A stretch of 64,000 nt of DNA. Origin: Leptodontidium sp. MPI-SDFR-AT-0119 (taxonomy: Eukaryota; Ascomycota; Leotiomycetes; Helotiales; Leptodontidiaceae). A program made the translations under genes and the position numbers. The stretch spans positions 1,426,001-1,490,000 of the forward strand of contig JAHLEZ010000004.1 of NCBI GenBank assembly GCA_020726505.1. The letters run 5' to 3'. Shown here piece by piece: positions 14,334 through 28,592 of this stretch (positions within the stretch are counted from its first letter, which is position 1; every line of letters starts with the position of its first letter). The notes under the pieces are model-generated. The model had not been told where the DNA came from and ran no database searches. It saw only the letters and a list, made by a program, of their open reading frames with translations.

Positions 14334-15159
14334 ATGGCCACCACTCTGTCTGCACCCTCACTGTCTGAGGGCATCCCCCAGACTCAAGCCTCTGCAATGC
14401 AACTCAGCGGTTTAACCACCACCAGCCATGCCACCGCTCCTGTGAAGAAGGTCACGAGCGCAACAAAGAAAGAGTTTCTCGTGGTCTCCCCGTATCTTGA
14501 GGAGCCTCACTTGCTGGACCTCTCCACCCTGGACACCGCAAACCAACTCCTCGCCAAGGCCCTCGTCGATCTGAAGTTCATCAGAGATGATCATCGGACC
14601 GCACCATACGTCGATTCCTTCAATTGGCCCGAGATCATTGATTCCGTCCGTAAGCTGGCTGAGGCATCCGGTTTCAAGTGGAAGAAGACAGACTTGTAAG
14701 TTCCCCAATTATCAGGGGAATTGTTAGATCGGCTTCCCTTGAATTGCTCGCGATATGTCTGGATGGATTTTTGCTGACTTCAAAAAGCTACATTGTCGTT
14801 TTCCGATCCAGAATCCCACCGACCACCACCTATTCTGATCTCGGCATTCTCGACAAGGCTGCTCATGCTGAGGCAACTGAGAGCGGAGGATTCTTGAAGT
14901 AGGTGATTCGGAATCTGAATCACAAACGTGACTGACACCGCCTAGGTACATCTTCAGCAGCCCAGACAATGACGGTAGAAATCTGGCAACTTGTGTCTGG
15001 CGCAGCAAGCAAGATGCTTCGATTGGAAGTGTTGGTCCACACCATCGTCGGGCTGCTCAAGCAACGCGGTCTATGTACACCGAATGGGCCATTGAGCGTT
15101 TGAGCCTCGTCATTGACGATGATGTCAAGTCGTGGGAGATTGTGGACTGGTCGGCGTGA
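14334..15159 (+). CDS. UPF0643-like protein, unknown function
   Basis: Exons 14334..14695, 14788..14898 and 14946..15159 give 228 residues. Landmarks are KKEFLVVSPYLEEPHLLDLS, TLDTANQLLAKALVDLKFIR, APYVDSFNWPEI, then FYIVVFRSRIPPTT (across intron 1), SGGFLKYIFSSPDNDGRNLA (across intron 2), TCVWRSKQDASIG and ERLSLVIDDDVKSWEIVDW at the C-terminus. This order matches the fungal UPF0643 family as I remember it. No function is known to me; it looks soluble, perhaps cytosolic. An upstream in-frame ATG at 14220 would add 38 Ser-rich residues; I prefer 14334 for its atcATGGC context. Confidence 0.85.
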
Positions 15160-16256
15160 AAAAGGGATGCTTTGACTGCTTTGCGTTGAGCGACAGGAGT
15201 TCTGGAGTTGGTTTCTGGGGCGTCGTGGAGTTCGTGGATGGGTGTTAGACTTTTCATATTTGACTGCTAGACTAGATAGACACAACATAAGCTTCAGTTC
15301 TTTTAACCATTTTGTCTGTAGAGTTGCTCCCGAAAATTTGACGTAACTCAAATTGTGAGTTGTATTGGATGGTACATTGAAGAACTCTGTAAGCCTCTCT
15401 AGAACATATCTCGGCCGAGTTCGCACTATTTGTTGCCTTCTTGTCCGGTTCCCTGTGTGATTTTCAGTTCCTATCCAGGAATTCAATACAATATTGAGTA
15501 TTTTTTATCGATCAAGTGCCGGATCGTTCAATCAATAGGAGTGGTAGCCACAGCACATAGGCCAGTATGTGAGAGCTTCTGTACCAAATTTCAGGGTATC
15601 CATTTAAATGGGATTTCTCAACCACGATTGGGGTCATTGACTCAAATGACTTTCCCTATATTACTTAAAAGTCAAGAAATCAGCAAATATACGGCGTGTA
15701 TTAGGGCATTAGGTGGAGTTATACCTGTTTTCCAATAGTAGGCCATACAATTGAGCTCTGTGTAGCAAGAATCGTTATTTTTGGGTCAATACAACGAGTA
15801 TCAGGCTTTATAGAAGCTCAAATCACACTCAGTTGATGATGGGATGTCGTTGATGAGGCTGTATTCTCGTGTGGGGGGTCAACACAACTGGTGTGGGGGG
15901 CCGACTGCCTAGGAGAGCTCTCGGGTCTGGCGACCGGGCGACCGTACAGTGCCTCAGTGAAATGACATTTGTTCCACAGAGCTTCGGCCAGCGCCTCGAG
16001 ATCCATTTCATTCCACCTAACACGCGACCCTCGTCATATCTCCTACAACCACGCAGCCCGCCTCTCGCTCTTCTCTATTCTTACCCGAGGACTCTGCTTC
16101 TTTCTGGAAGGCGCAGCGACAGCAATTGGCGCCCCGTTGAATTTCTCTTCAGCCTTCCTCGAACCCCTCCAAACGATTCCTCGAAACAGCCCCAATCTAC
16201 CTCCTGGAGCCCTCTCGCCATTCGCACCCTTTCAAACGAATTGAGCAATCCACACC
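15160..16256. other. Intergenic, promoter side of the NatA subunit gene
   Basis: About 1.1 kb. The left half is AT-rich and featureless. The right half (about 15870-16256) is open in more than one plus frame but is best read as leader of the downstream gene. No supported gene. Confidence 0.45.
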
Positions 16257-18627
16257 ATGCCTCAGACACTCAGTGCGAAGGAGCAGTCGCTCTTTCGAAC
16301 AGTTGTACGCAACTATGAAGACAAGCAGTACAAGAAGGGTTCGTTCAGCGCAGTCTCTTTTGTGTTTTTGCCTCTACTAACAACTTCTAGGTGTCAAGGC
16401 CGCCGACCAGATCCTGAAGAAGAGCCCCAAACATGGCGATACACTGGCAATGAAAGCTCTCATCATGAACTCCCAGGGGAAGACCGACGAAGCGTTTGCC
16501 CTTGCCAAAGTTGCTCTGACCTGTGACATGAAGTCGCATGTCTGCTGGCACGTCTACGGATTGCTCTACCGCGCGGTGAAGAATTTCGAGGAAGCTATCA
16601 AGGCATATAAGTTTGCCCTAAGGCTGGAGCCAGAGTCGCAGCAGATCCAAAGGGATCTAGCTTTGCTCCAAATACAAATGCGAGATTATGAGGGCTATAT
16701 AGTCAGTCGCAGAGCAATGTTACAAGCCAGATCTGGCCTTCGACAGAGCTGGACCGCTTTGGCTGTGGCACATCATTTGAATGGCGATCTGGCAGAGGCA
16801 GAACGTGTCTTGACAGCTTACGAGGACACTTTGAAGAATCCTCCTTTGAAAACAGATTTCGAAAACTCCGAGGCTGTCATGTACAAGAACTCGTTAATTG
16901 CAGAGCAGGGGAATATTCAACAAGCTTGGGACCATTTACAATCCGCTGGGAAGTTCAATCTTGACAGACTTGCAGTGCAGGAGCTCCGGGCAACATACCT
17001 CATGAAGCTTGACAGGAAAGAGGAAGCCGCGAAAGCTTACAGAGCACTCATTGAACGAAACTCGGAATACAAGACATACTACGATGGACTTCTTGAGGCT
17101 TTGGAAATCGCAGAGACTGATCAACAAGCTCGCAAAGCAGTTTATGACGAATATGCAGAGAAAAACCCTCGTTGTGATGCGGCTCGTCGATTGCCTCTGG
17201 ACTTCTTAGAAGGTATGGATAGGCACCGTGTATTGGTGCAGGCCAATTGCTAACAGTATCGGTAGGGGATGACTTCAAAGCAGCTGCGGATAAGTATATA
17301 CATCGTATGTTGGACAAAGGAGTACCCTCCACATTTGCCAACCTCAAGCACCTCTATTCGAATACTTCTAAGAAAGAAGTTCTCCCCGCTTTAGTTCAAA
17401 AGTACATCGATGGCGACAGAAGCGAAGCCAATGCGGAACCAAAGAGAAATGGGGACACATCAAAAGGTGCATCTGCGGCTTACTACTTTCTTGCCCAGCA
17501 CTATAATTACCACCTGAGCCGAGACTTGGACAAGGCGATGGAGTACATTGACAAGGCCATTGAGTTGGAACCAGAGAGTGTGGACTTCCACATGACAAAA
17601 GCTAGGATATGGAAGCACCGTGGTGATACACAAAAAGCGTCGGAGATGATGGAGCAAGCTCGTCTCCTCGATCCAAGAGACAGACATATCAACACCAAGA
17701 CTGCCAAATACCAGCTCCGAAACAACGAAAACGAAGCTGCTCTTAAGACCATGGGTATGTTCACTAGAGCAGAAACTGTAGGGGGACCTCTTGCAGATCT
17801 TCACGATATGCAGTGCATGTGGTTCTTGACTGAGGATGGGCAATCGTATGCTCGCCAAGGAAAGCTGGGACTTGCGCTCAAGCGATTCACATCTATCTAC
17901 AACATATTTGATGTGTGGCAAGAAGATCAATTTGATTTCCACAGCTTCTCGTTACGGAAAGGTCAAATTCGAGCTTACGTAGACATGATGAAATGGGAAG
18001 ACCAGCTGCGGGAGCACCCATTCTTCAGCCGCGCCGCCTTATCGGCCATTGAGATATACCTCAAGATCCACGACAAGCCTCTACTGAACGGTGCGAATGG
18101 AGATGTGGATGCCAACGGCGACGATGCTGCGGAGCGAAAGAGAGCAGCAAAGAAGGCCCGAAAGGAAGCTCAAAAGGCCGAGCGAGAGGCCGCTGCTAAG
18201 AAGGCAGAGCCAAACAAGGTCGTGCGAGCCGACGATGGAGATGTAAAGAAGAAGGATGATGATCCGGATGGAGTCAAGCTTGCTGCGACGACGGATCCAT
18301 TGACTGATGCCATGAAGTTCTTGGCACCTTTACTGCAGTACAGCCCAAAGAGCATCGATGCCCAGATCACCGGGTTCGAGGTGTATATCCGAAGGAGTAA
18401 GTATTTCCTCTCACGAGCATTGATTTGCTGCTAATGTCTTCATAGAAAAGTACCTCCTCGCTCTCAAGTGTATCCTTGCTGCATCAGCTCTCGACAAGGA
18501 CAACTCCACCGTCAAGGAGCAAATCAGCCGCTTCAAGGCTGCCATTGACACTGACTCCGAATCTCTCTCACCAAAAGCGAAAGAGGTAATCACCTCGGAA
18601 TTTGCGACCCTCAAAGCCTCTCCGTAA
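16257..18627 (+). CDS. nat1: NatA N-terminal acetyltransferase, auxiliary (ribosome-anchoring) subunit
   Basis: TPR scaffold (Nat1/Naa15) that anchors the Naa10 catalytic subunit to the ribosome for co-translational N-terminal acetylation. Exons 16257..16338, 16391..17212, 17266..18396 and 18446..18627 give 738 residues. It starts MPQTLSAKEQSLFRTVVRNY, the family N-terminus. TPR units include AMKALIMNSQGKTDEAFALA, NFEEAIKAYKFALRLEPESQ, DKAMEYIDKAIELEPESVDF and DTQKASEMMEQARLLDPRDR. A Lys/Glu-rich linker (ERKRAAKKARKEAQKAE) lies near residues 590-640, typical of Naa15. The family is often 800-plus residues, so this copy is somewhat short, mainly at the C-terminus. Intron junctions are all in frame. 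Confidence 0.95.
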
Positions 18628-19172
18628 AGACGCTCAAACAAAAGCGTTGTTTCACCCCATGGATGGATGGTTGGGTGATTGGTCCCATCACAGCGGTACC
18701 ATTTCAGAGATGAAAAGAATCGCATTATTTGAAGTCTACTTCAGAATGTAATGAATGCCATGGACTGGCGGTATATTATTCTGGCATCAAGTTTAGGGTT
18801 GGTGGTGGGGATAAAATAGACAAAAGTTCAATTGGCAATGATGCATGGCATTAAGTAGAGATATATCGAGGTTAAGTGTGGAAGAGACAAAATGGCAGAG
18901 GAGATTATGTAGTATTTGTATCATGCTCGCTTTTGTGTGCGTGCAATGCTATGCTATACTGTGCTCCCTCCCAGATACAATGCCGACCTACCTAACTGGA
19001 GCTGACTTGAACTACACCCTAAATTTACAAGCTCTATCTACACGGTAGAGGAGAGGTATCGCTCTTCCATAACTTGTCATATCATACAATGTAACCACCT
19101 GGCCAACCATCCGCTGATCCAAAATTCGTACACTCCACCCGAATTCGAGCTATCCACCTGTTCTCCACCAGT
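18628..19172. other. Convergent intergenic region
   Basis: 3' regions of nat1 (+) and tim54 (-). Nothing recognised. Confidence 0.5.
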
Positions 19173-20678
19173 CTATTCCAAAACATCCTCTCCACCCCCC
19201 TCAACAGGCTTACTCTTCTTCTCCTTCCCAAAACCCAGCAACTTAATCCCCTCCCGTCCTAAACTCCTAATTCCGCCCTTAATCCACCCCTCAATCTCTT
19301 CTTCTGGGACGACAATCGTCCTTGCTCTCGCCTCATCCTCAGGCGTTAACTCGAACCTACGCATCCGACTTGCGATTCTCGGGTCCAGAACAACGGGTTC
19401 TAGCCATGTACGTTCAGGCTCGCCTTCGACGCGGACGCGGGCTTTCTTATGCCATTCCTTCTCTTCTTCTATGAGTGCTGTTTGCTGCTCTGCTGTTTGC
19501 GAGGCGGCGATAGCATTATCCCCGTTTTGAGCTACATCGTCGGCTTCTTCTGAGGAGAATGAGGTGGGTGTTTCTGAGGAAGATGTCGTGTGGTATGGTC
19601 GGTAAGTGGACAGGATTATAGCGGCTGTTTCCCGTCCAATGGAATCAGCTAGGACGCGTCTGTTGAGGAATCTGTAGAGTCGTTTTGGCGTATTAAGGAA
19701 GCCGAGGATGTGAGGGAAGGAGATGGGTGTTGAGGGGTCGAGTTCCATTGGGAGCTCTGGTGGGCTGATGGCTGTAGAATAAGCGGATACTGAAATGAAA
19801 GGTGCGGGCTGGGGTGGTTTCTTAGGCTTGACGTCTGTTTTGGGGGTGTTGTCTTCGGCTGGTGGTGTAGCGTCTGCTTCTTTGGGTTCAGAGAGAAGAG
19901 TTATACCTGGGAGCGTTTCCATGGCCTCTTTCTCTTTGGTGTCCTCGATGGGCTTCTCTTCGATTAGTTTTGGCGGCTCGGTGAGAGGTCCTAACCACCC
20001 TTCGTGTACACCTCTCACATACTCCTTCCAAGTATGCCTCCCAAGAACAATATCTCCCCCGGGACCATCGAATTCCTTGATACCACCTTTCCTACGAGTC
20101 TCCACAACGATGTCCTCCTCCGTCCGCTCCTCAGGCGGTAATCTCGAGTTGCGTATCCTCTCCGCCAACTCAGCCCTAACATCCCCTTCTTTCCTCCCCT
20201 GTACAAACTCCCAATCCAAACCCGAAGCAACCAGAATCGGCTTAACATATTCCTTGAAATGGTCCTGCGCAACTCTCAAGCCATCTGTCGGTGGCCCCTC
20301 CAGAAAAACAGTAAGCTTCCTCGGCATGGATCTGGAATCCAGCGGCTCCTTTGCAATGTGCTCGACGAGCTTACACCATTTCCTCTGCGCCCGCTTCTTC
20401 TCCCGCTTGTCGTAGATGACGGCCGCGGTGAATGTGCCGGTTATCGTGAGGAAGATGGTCCAGTTTCGAGAGGGCAGCTTAGGTCGGAAGTTCTCGCCGA
20501 ATCCTAGGTATTTCCACATTGGGTTCGGGGGTTTGAGAGGTTTGGCTGCCTTTGCGTCGATTGGTATCTCTGGTTTGGGGGTTGAGGAGACATTTCGCTG
20601 TTATCGTCAGAGCTGTCAGTTGAATGCTGTATGGGAGGTTTTTACCTCTGAGGCAGGCGGGGGATTCGAGTCAGCCAT
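19173..20678 (-). CDS. tim54: Mitochondrial TIM22-complex subunit Tim54
   Basis: Inner-membrane subunit of the TIM22 translocase, which inserts carrier proteins. Exons 20646..20678 and 19173..20597 give 485 residues. The 33-nt first exon (MADSNPPPASE) was found by joining gtaaaa...ataacag in frame to RNVSSTPKPEIPIDAKAAK, PLKPPNPMWKYLGFGENF and RPKLPSRNWTIFLTITGTF. The PSRNW block followed by one membrane segment is the Tim54 signature. Next comes RKLTVFLEGPPTDGLRVAQD and DHFKEYVKPILVASGLDWEF. A low-complexity acidic/Pro segment covers about residues 210-280, and the C-terminal RRFELTPEDEARARTIVVPE is conserved in fungi. Confidence 0.93.
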
Positions 20679-22706
20679 GGTTGGAACCGTCAGTCTTCAC
20701 TTAAAGTGAAGATTAGTTGGCACAAAACACATGTAGTGAATGTGAACAGGGAAGACTTTCGTCTGAATGGTCTTTGAAAGCTGCAGGGCTTCCCGAACTT
20801 TTTTGGAGGACCGAGTATTACGCGGAGGAGAGATGATCCGCTCCGTTCCACCAGTACAATCAAGCGGGAGCAAAGCCCATTATGGTCAATAAAGGTGATG
20901 TTTCTGCTGTATTGTATTGTCTCTCCTAGTAGAATATTAATGGATCCTGTATAGATTCTTTTTAACCTTAACTTTTAGATACTTGGAATTAGATGTGCCT
21001 CTCTTTTACGACTGAAGTGGAAGTCTTGTGAGTTTTCTGAAGATTTGGCTTCTAGCTTTACAGTTCAAAGACCCAGCAAGTAGTTAGTCTCCTTGCTTTT
21101 TTGAAAGGCATCCCGAGTGCTCTGATCACATTTCACAGCTGGAGAGTTTCATATTGAACAGCAAGTACTCATAACATTGGTTCATCCACAATCGAAGCTC
21201 TCCCCCAAGCCTTTGAAATTGAGCATGATGAAGTCTGTCTTTCCGCTGGCTGACTCGCTTCGTACTGCCATTTCTGTCACCGAGAGAGGTTTCAAGCCTT
21301 CTCGATCGGTATGCAAACACAAAAATTATGTACATTCAAGTTCGTCAAAGGAGCCCCCAGAAATTCCGTCTTGAGTTTGGCTGATACTGCAGCGTCGCAT
21401 GCTGTTGTACTATTGAAGCCAGGGGCCAATTGCGTTCCTCGAAATGGTACACGAAAGTACAAATACCGTGCCACTGTAGCCGTTGGACGCAGGATGAAGT
21501 GGCCAAGCATCTTCCATGCAGGACTGACTATTCTTCGGTTCATCTGTCCACGACGACGACGTGGAACAACTGCATGACGACTGATGCTGTAGTTTCTCCT
21601 CTGGTTACCGCTCTCACTTCTTGACCGCATGGCACCACCGGCCGCAATCATGCAACTCTTGGTATCCTATCCTTTTATCTTCGGTCCGGCCACAATGGCA
21701 TCGGGAGTGGTCATGCCGGATTGGTCAAGACCTGCGAGGCTACTCAGATCCATTCACCTGTCCTCTGTTTTGTGTCCCCTCGGCTCCATGGAATTGATAT
21801 GACAGCCGGGGAAGATATTCTGTGGGTTCGCCGAGTAGCAGGCGAGTACAAGCTGTACAAAAAGGGGTCGCCTTGCCGCACAGACACAGCCGTCCTAGTC
21901 CCGTTTTGAAACTTGGGAGCATTTGATATCCTGGGAAAAGAAAAGGAAGAAGAGTCCAACATGACATCGTCCTTGGAATAATAAGCGCAAGAGAACGCCG
22001 GATTCAGGCTGAAAAGGGGCCTTTCTCCAATGCTACACGGCAAAACAGTGGCAGCTGAGACAGAGACAGGAGGTGAGGCGAGGTGAGGGGAGTATCGTAG
22101 ACGATAGAGAACAGTGTGACTTGGAGACACCCCCTTTTCCACGTGGTGCAGAACTCCCGTCCGTCTCTATCACAAACCGTGCAGCAGGCAGCGTGCATGG
22201 ATGTAATACTACTGACTTGCTTGTGATATGCGTACCGAACCTTTTGAGGCAATAGAATTTATATAAGCGCTGGAAACTAGGAGACAGCCTGCCAAAAGCT
22301 GTTTTCTTCGAGCCTAAGCCCGCCAGTATTTACTTTACCTACATACAGTGCAGCCTTTGACCCCTGGCTCGCTACCTAGCGCCAGCAGTGGAGGTCAACA
22401 CCGTGTGTGGGCTCTGCCTCTCCCAAAGGGACCTGGAATTCCCCCTTCAAACAACTCCTCGATTGCGATACAGAGGAGACCTTGCAACTCCTTCAAGACG
22501 CCTCTCTCTCCCGCGCGATTCGTGACCTGCAGACTCCCAGAGTTGGAGCCAGAGGTATTCGAGAACGATTGGCAAGGCGGTGTGTACCTGGACGTGGAGA
22601 AGTCAAGTTTCGATCTGTTGGAGCCCAACACACACGACAAGGAGCAAACCTTAGGACAGCTCTTCGAAACGCCTCTTACTGCTCCGAACTCCAGCCGTCC
22701 GACAAG
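20679..22706. other. Divergent intergenic region and long leader of the Cot1/Cbk1 kinase gene
   Basis: 2 kb between tim54 and the kinase. The last 300 bp (22407..22706) are open in frame with the kinase and probably form its 5' leader. Minus-strand ORF 21292..21651 has no recognisable feature. CT-rich stretches are present; no repeat or RNA gene recognised. Confidence 0.45.
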
Positions 22707-24858
<2,152 letters not shown>

Positions 24859-25317
24859 TGCTAGACACGGTTCATATTCGTCAGGAACAAAATCCCGAGA
24901 TATCCATCATTCTGTTCCCGTGATGGCCTCTTAGCGTTACACTCATTGGTGTCAATTTCTACGCCTTCACGTTATTGCTCTCCGATCAAGGGAGCCTTTC
25001 TCGGATACCATTTGGGCACATCGCCATTCTCAAGTAAGACCAGTCGATGGTTAACCGTAAAGATATGACACGTCGGGGTGATCATTTGCGTACATAGCTT
25101 TGACTCGCAAAGACGAGCTTTTCTGGCATGGTTTTTCAAGGAGCTTAATTTGCATCTCAGGGCGCAGGTCTTAGATTTGACGTATGCGCTACATGTAGCA
25201 GGGCCCCCATCACAATACAATGAATAAAACTCCAGCAATTCTGTGAAGTCTTGTGAAATAATAGACCATTCCATCCAGTAACCCCGAAACTCCATGCAGT
25301 GACACCCCATTCATTCT
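24859..25317. other. Convergent intergenic region
   Basis: 3' regions of the Cot1/Cbk1 kinase gene (+) and the SF3a subunit 2 gene (-). Nothing recognised. Confidence 0.5.
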
Positions 25318-26052
25318 TCATCGCCTTGGAAGTCCTGATGGAGCCAAACCTGGAACACCACTGTATCTCTCTTCTCTCTCCGTCTTGAACATGACCTGAA
25401 CCCAGAACTCCTTCAAATCCGGATCCCACCACGTATAGTACCGATCATTCGTACGATCCACCTCTCGCGCCTGAAGCTTGAAGCCACACGTCTCGTACGG
25501 CTCCGCAGCAACCAACATATACTGAAAGTTCTTGTCGGGAGGATCGTCAACCTTCTGCTCAAAAGCACTCATGAACCTAACCTTCGGCGTGACATCAGGC
25601 GCAATCTCAGGATACTGCAGCTGGAACACCAAGCCCTGCTGTCTCGTAACCGGATCCCTCGTCTTCGTGATCTTGTAGCCCGGCCGTCCAATCTTCACTA
25701 TGTTCCTCTTGACTGCAACTTGCGCGCCAACCATCCCAATTGGCATGCCAGTGACGGGATCCAAACCCTGGCGTCCCTCCTTCTGCTCCTTCGCTGCGCG
25801 GCGCGCCAGGTTGGTTTGATGCTTGCGGCCCTGCGTGTGGGCGAGGTAGGAGCCGTCATTTTGATGAACTGTCAGGCAGAGACGGCATTCGAAGGATCCG
25901 ACGTGGTTCTTGAAGAAGTAGGGGTCTTTGTCGAGGTCAATGGTCTCGAGGGCGAGCTTGCGCAAACGTTCGCGACGGTCAGCGTTGGTTGCTGAGGTTG
26001 ATGCAACGCCTCCGCCGCCGAATTTCGAACCTGCCCGGTTCTGGTAATCCAT
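25318..26052 (-). CDS. prp11: Splicing factor SF3a subunit 2 (Prp11/SAP62)
   Basis: U2 snRNP component needed for prespliceosome assembly. One uninterrupted exon, 244 residues. The N-terminus MDYQNRAGSKFGGGGVAST is the family signature. A matrin/U1-like C2H2 finger follows at about residues 52-80 (FECRLCLTVHQNDGSYLAHT, QGRKHQTNL). Then come KIGRPGYKITKTRDPVTRQQ and LVFQLQYPEIAPDVTPKVRF, and the C-terminal YYTWWDPDLKEFWVQVMFK and ERYSGVPGLAP. It is shorter than animal SF3A2, which has a Pro-rich tail; this is normal in fungi. An upstream 207-bp divergent promoter is shared with the tubulin cofactor gene. Confidence 0.96.
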   Translation of the reverse strand: MDYQNRAGSKFGGGGVASTSATNADRRERLRKLALETIDLDKDPYFFKNHVGSFECRLCLTVHQNDGSYLAHTQGRKHQTNLARRAAKEQKEGRQGLDPVTGMPIGMVGAQVAVKRNIVKIGRPGYKITKTRDPVTRQQGLVFQLQYPEIAPDVTPKVRFMSAFEQKVDDPPDKNFQYMLVAAEPYETCGFKLQAREVDRTNDRYYTWWDPDLKEFWVQVMFKTEREERYSGVPGLAPSGLPRR

Positions 26053-26259
26053 CTTGGTGGGAGTTCGATGGTGTTGTGTTGTGGAGGAAGGATGTTCGTG
26101 AGTTGAGGTTCACGGGAGCTTGGGGTGTCGAGGAAAAGTGAGCTCGGCTGCAGCCGAGTCTTAGCCTTTTCCCAAGGCTGCAATTCTGCCACTCATTAAA
26201 CTTCCCCCGTCAGACAAATACACCAGAACAGTTTTAGAAAGTCTGCTTTTTACGCAGAT

Positions 26260-28200
26260 ATGTCTTCCGCGTATTATGTAGGTAAGAAATTGTTAAATGA
26301 GCTTGGCCTCCGGGCTCCCAAAGTCATAAAATACGTCTTCTCATAGCTTTATTCACCCTATCCATTTCAACGGCTTACACACAGCAGGCAAACGCTTGTC
26401 TTTCAAAGGCAGATTATGTACCGTCCGCTACATAGGCCAAGTGGATGGTACCAAGTCAGATAAAGAGTATCTCGGAGTCGAATGGGATGATTTGAAAGGA
26501 AAACACGATGGCATCCACCAAGGCAAAAGATATTTTACATGTAGGTCCTCTCATGATCAATAAAACTTACTCTTTTCAAAGTCACTCTTTCCTAAATGGC
26601 GTTGCAGGTTCAAGTCCATCGCCAACCGCTGCATCTTTCATCCTCTCATCATCTCGGACTGCCGACCCAGAACAATCTTTCGTCGACGCGGTGAGAGAAA
26701 AATACGGCACGCCCGCAACGACTGATGATTCAGATGAGATCATCATCTCTGGTAAAACCGTCGAGGAGGTAGGTTTCGACAAGATCAGAGCACAGCAAGC
26801 TCGTCTCCACGAGTTGAAAATAGTCTTGGTTGATGGCCAACGAGTCAGTATTGCCGAACGATCAACTCTTGAAATCCGGACTGTGTGTCCAAAAATCGAA
26901 GAGCTTGATCTGAGCAGGAATCTTTTCGACAGCCTTGCTGAAGTTGCTAAGATTTGTACTGAGCTTGAGAGCTTGAAGAGTTTAAGACTCAAGTAATGTC
27001 TTCCGATATCCCATCGGGATGTACCTAACTAATGGATTTAGTGGCAATCGATTTTCAGATATCTTCAAGGATTCTCGTTTGGTGGACGACAAGCCGCACG
27101 CATCCGCATTCTCAAAAGTTACGGATCTATCGATGGATGAAATGCTACTCGATTGGGCTAGTGTCATTGGTGTCGTTGCTCAATTCCAGCAACTCAAAAC
27201 GCTTGAGGTTTCGATGAATGGCTTCAAGAGACTCGACCAATCTCTGCAAGTGGAGGCTTTAACTTCGCTGACTCTGGAATATAACGCATTTCAAACTCTA
27301 GCAGACGTTTTTGTACTGAGAAATCTGCAATCTCTCGAGGTCTTACGGCTAAAGGGGAATGAAATCTCAAAAACCGACAACGAACCCTATGAGCTCTCGA
27401 ACCTGCCATCGTTTGGAAAACAATTATGCTATGTCGATATATCTTACAACGCTGTCACAGAATGGAAGTTTGTCAACGACTTGGACCACATCTTCCCTGG
27501 CATGACAGCCCTCCGTTTAGCGAACAACCCAATCTACAAGACCAGCAAAGATGTAGGCTCATTCACGAGTATGGATGATTCGTACATGCTCACATTGGCA
27601 CGAATTCGAAAGCTGGAGACGTTGAATTTCAGCAAGATCACAGCTGCAGACCGCACCAATTCAGAGATGTTCTACCTTTCTCGAATCACCAAAGAGATTT
27701 CTGAAACTCCAGAGAGTAAAGAGGCAGATGTAATTACTCGACATCCTCGATACGCAGAGCTTTGCGAAAAACATGGTGCGCCTACAATCGTCAGGAAGGA
27801 AGCAGGATCTGACACGCCCAATTACATGGAAGGTCGTTTGATCAAGTTTACATTTTACCTCCCACAAGACAGTCTAGAAGGTCAGACGAAGGAAATCAAG
27901 ATGGAGAGGAGGATCCCCAAGTCGTTTGATGTATATCGGGTTAAGGGGCTTGTGGGCAAGATGTTCGGGGTTCGGCCGCTGTCAATACGCTTGATCTGGG
28001 AGACGGGAGAGTGGGATTCTGTGGCTGGGTATGAGGAGTGGGAAAGCGAAGATGAAGGTGAGGACATTGACGAGGAGACCGCTGCGGTGAGGGAGATGTG
28101 CAAGTGGGTGAAGCGGGAGGTGGAGATTGAGGATTGCACGAGACCGGTGGGGAATCTGGTTGATGGTTTGGAGGCAACTCTGAGGTTAGAAATGAGATGA
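26260..28200 (+). CDS. pac2: Tubulin-folding cofactor E (CAP-Gly, LRR, ubiquitin-like)
   Basis: Cofactor E (Pac2/TBCE) binds alpha-tubulin during heterodimer assembly. Exons 26260..26281, 26388..26540, 26608..26992 and 27042..28200 give 572 residues. The CAP-Gly domain is built from the first three exons: YYVGKRLSFKGRLCTVRYIG, then GTKSDKEYLGVEWDD, GKHDGIHQGKRYFTC. Leucine-rich repeats cover about residues 130-340 (KIEELDLSRNLFDSLAEV, LQSLEVLRLKGNEISK, MTALRLANNPIYKTSKDV). The C-terminus has a ubiquitin-like fold (MERRIPKSFDVYRVKGLVGK, VRPLSIRLIWETGEWD) and an acidic tail. The 22-nt first exon encodes MSSAYYVG. Confidence 0.93.
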
Positions 28201-28592
28201 GGTGAGGTAAGATGAATGATACCCCTGTGTGACTACGCTTTACTTTCTCCTTTCCGTTTGAATGTGGTAACAATGGATTGTTCCTCAAATAAGACTGGAC
28301 AATCAAGTGCGTTTGTCCGACCGTGTATAAATAGAGCGGATCTGGAAGCGAGTTTGCCTAGCGGTAAACAATCGAGCAGTGCCGAATTGTCAACCACCTG
28401 GTTCGCAAACGGCCCAATCAAGTGACACCCAATCCTCAATATCTATATAATCATGTCCATTTCACAGTCTCAATCTCTTCACTCACAACCCCGCCATCAA
28501 AGAACCAGTCTCCTCACAGCACCCGTTTATTTCAAGTAGACGAATATCACATCACATCAAATTTCCTATCCGACCTTCCCCAACCAAGCACA
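28201..28592. other. Intergenic between same-strand genes
   Basis: Leader and promoter of the CCCH protein gene. A TATA-like tatctatataat is at about 28440. The frame stays open from 28422 to the chosen start, but the codon texture is poor. Confidence 0.45.

Noticed and set aside
21292..21651. 119-codon minus-strand ORF in the region upstream of the Cot1/Cbk1 kinase
   Set aside because: No domain, Arg-rich mixed composition, overlapping plus-strand ORFs of equal quality; no intron joins extend it.
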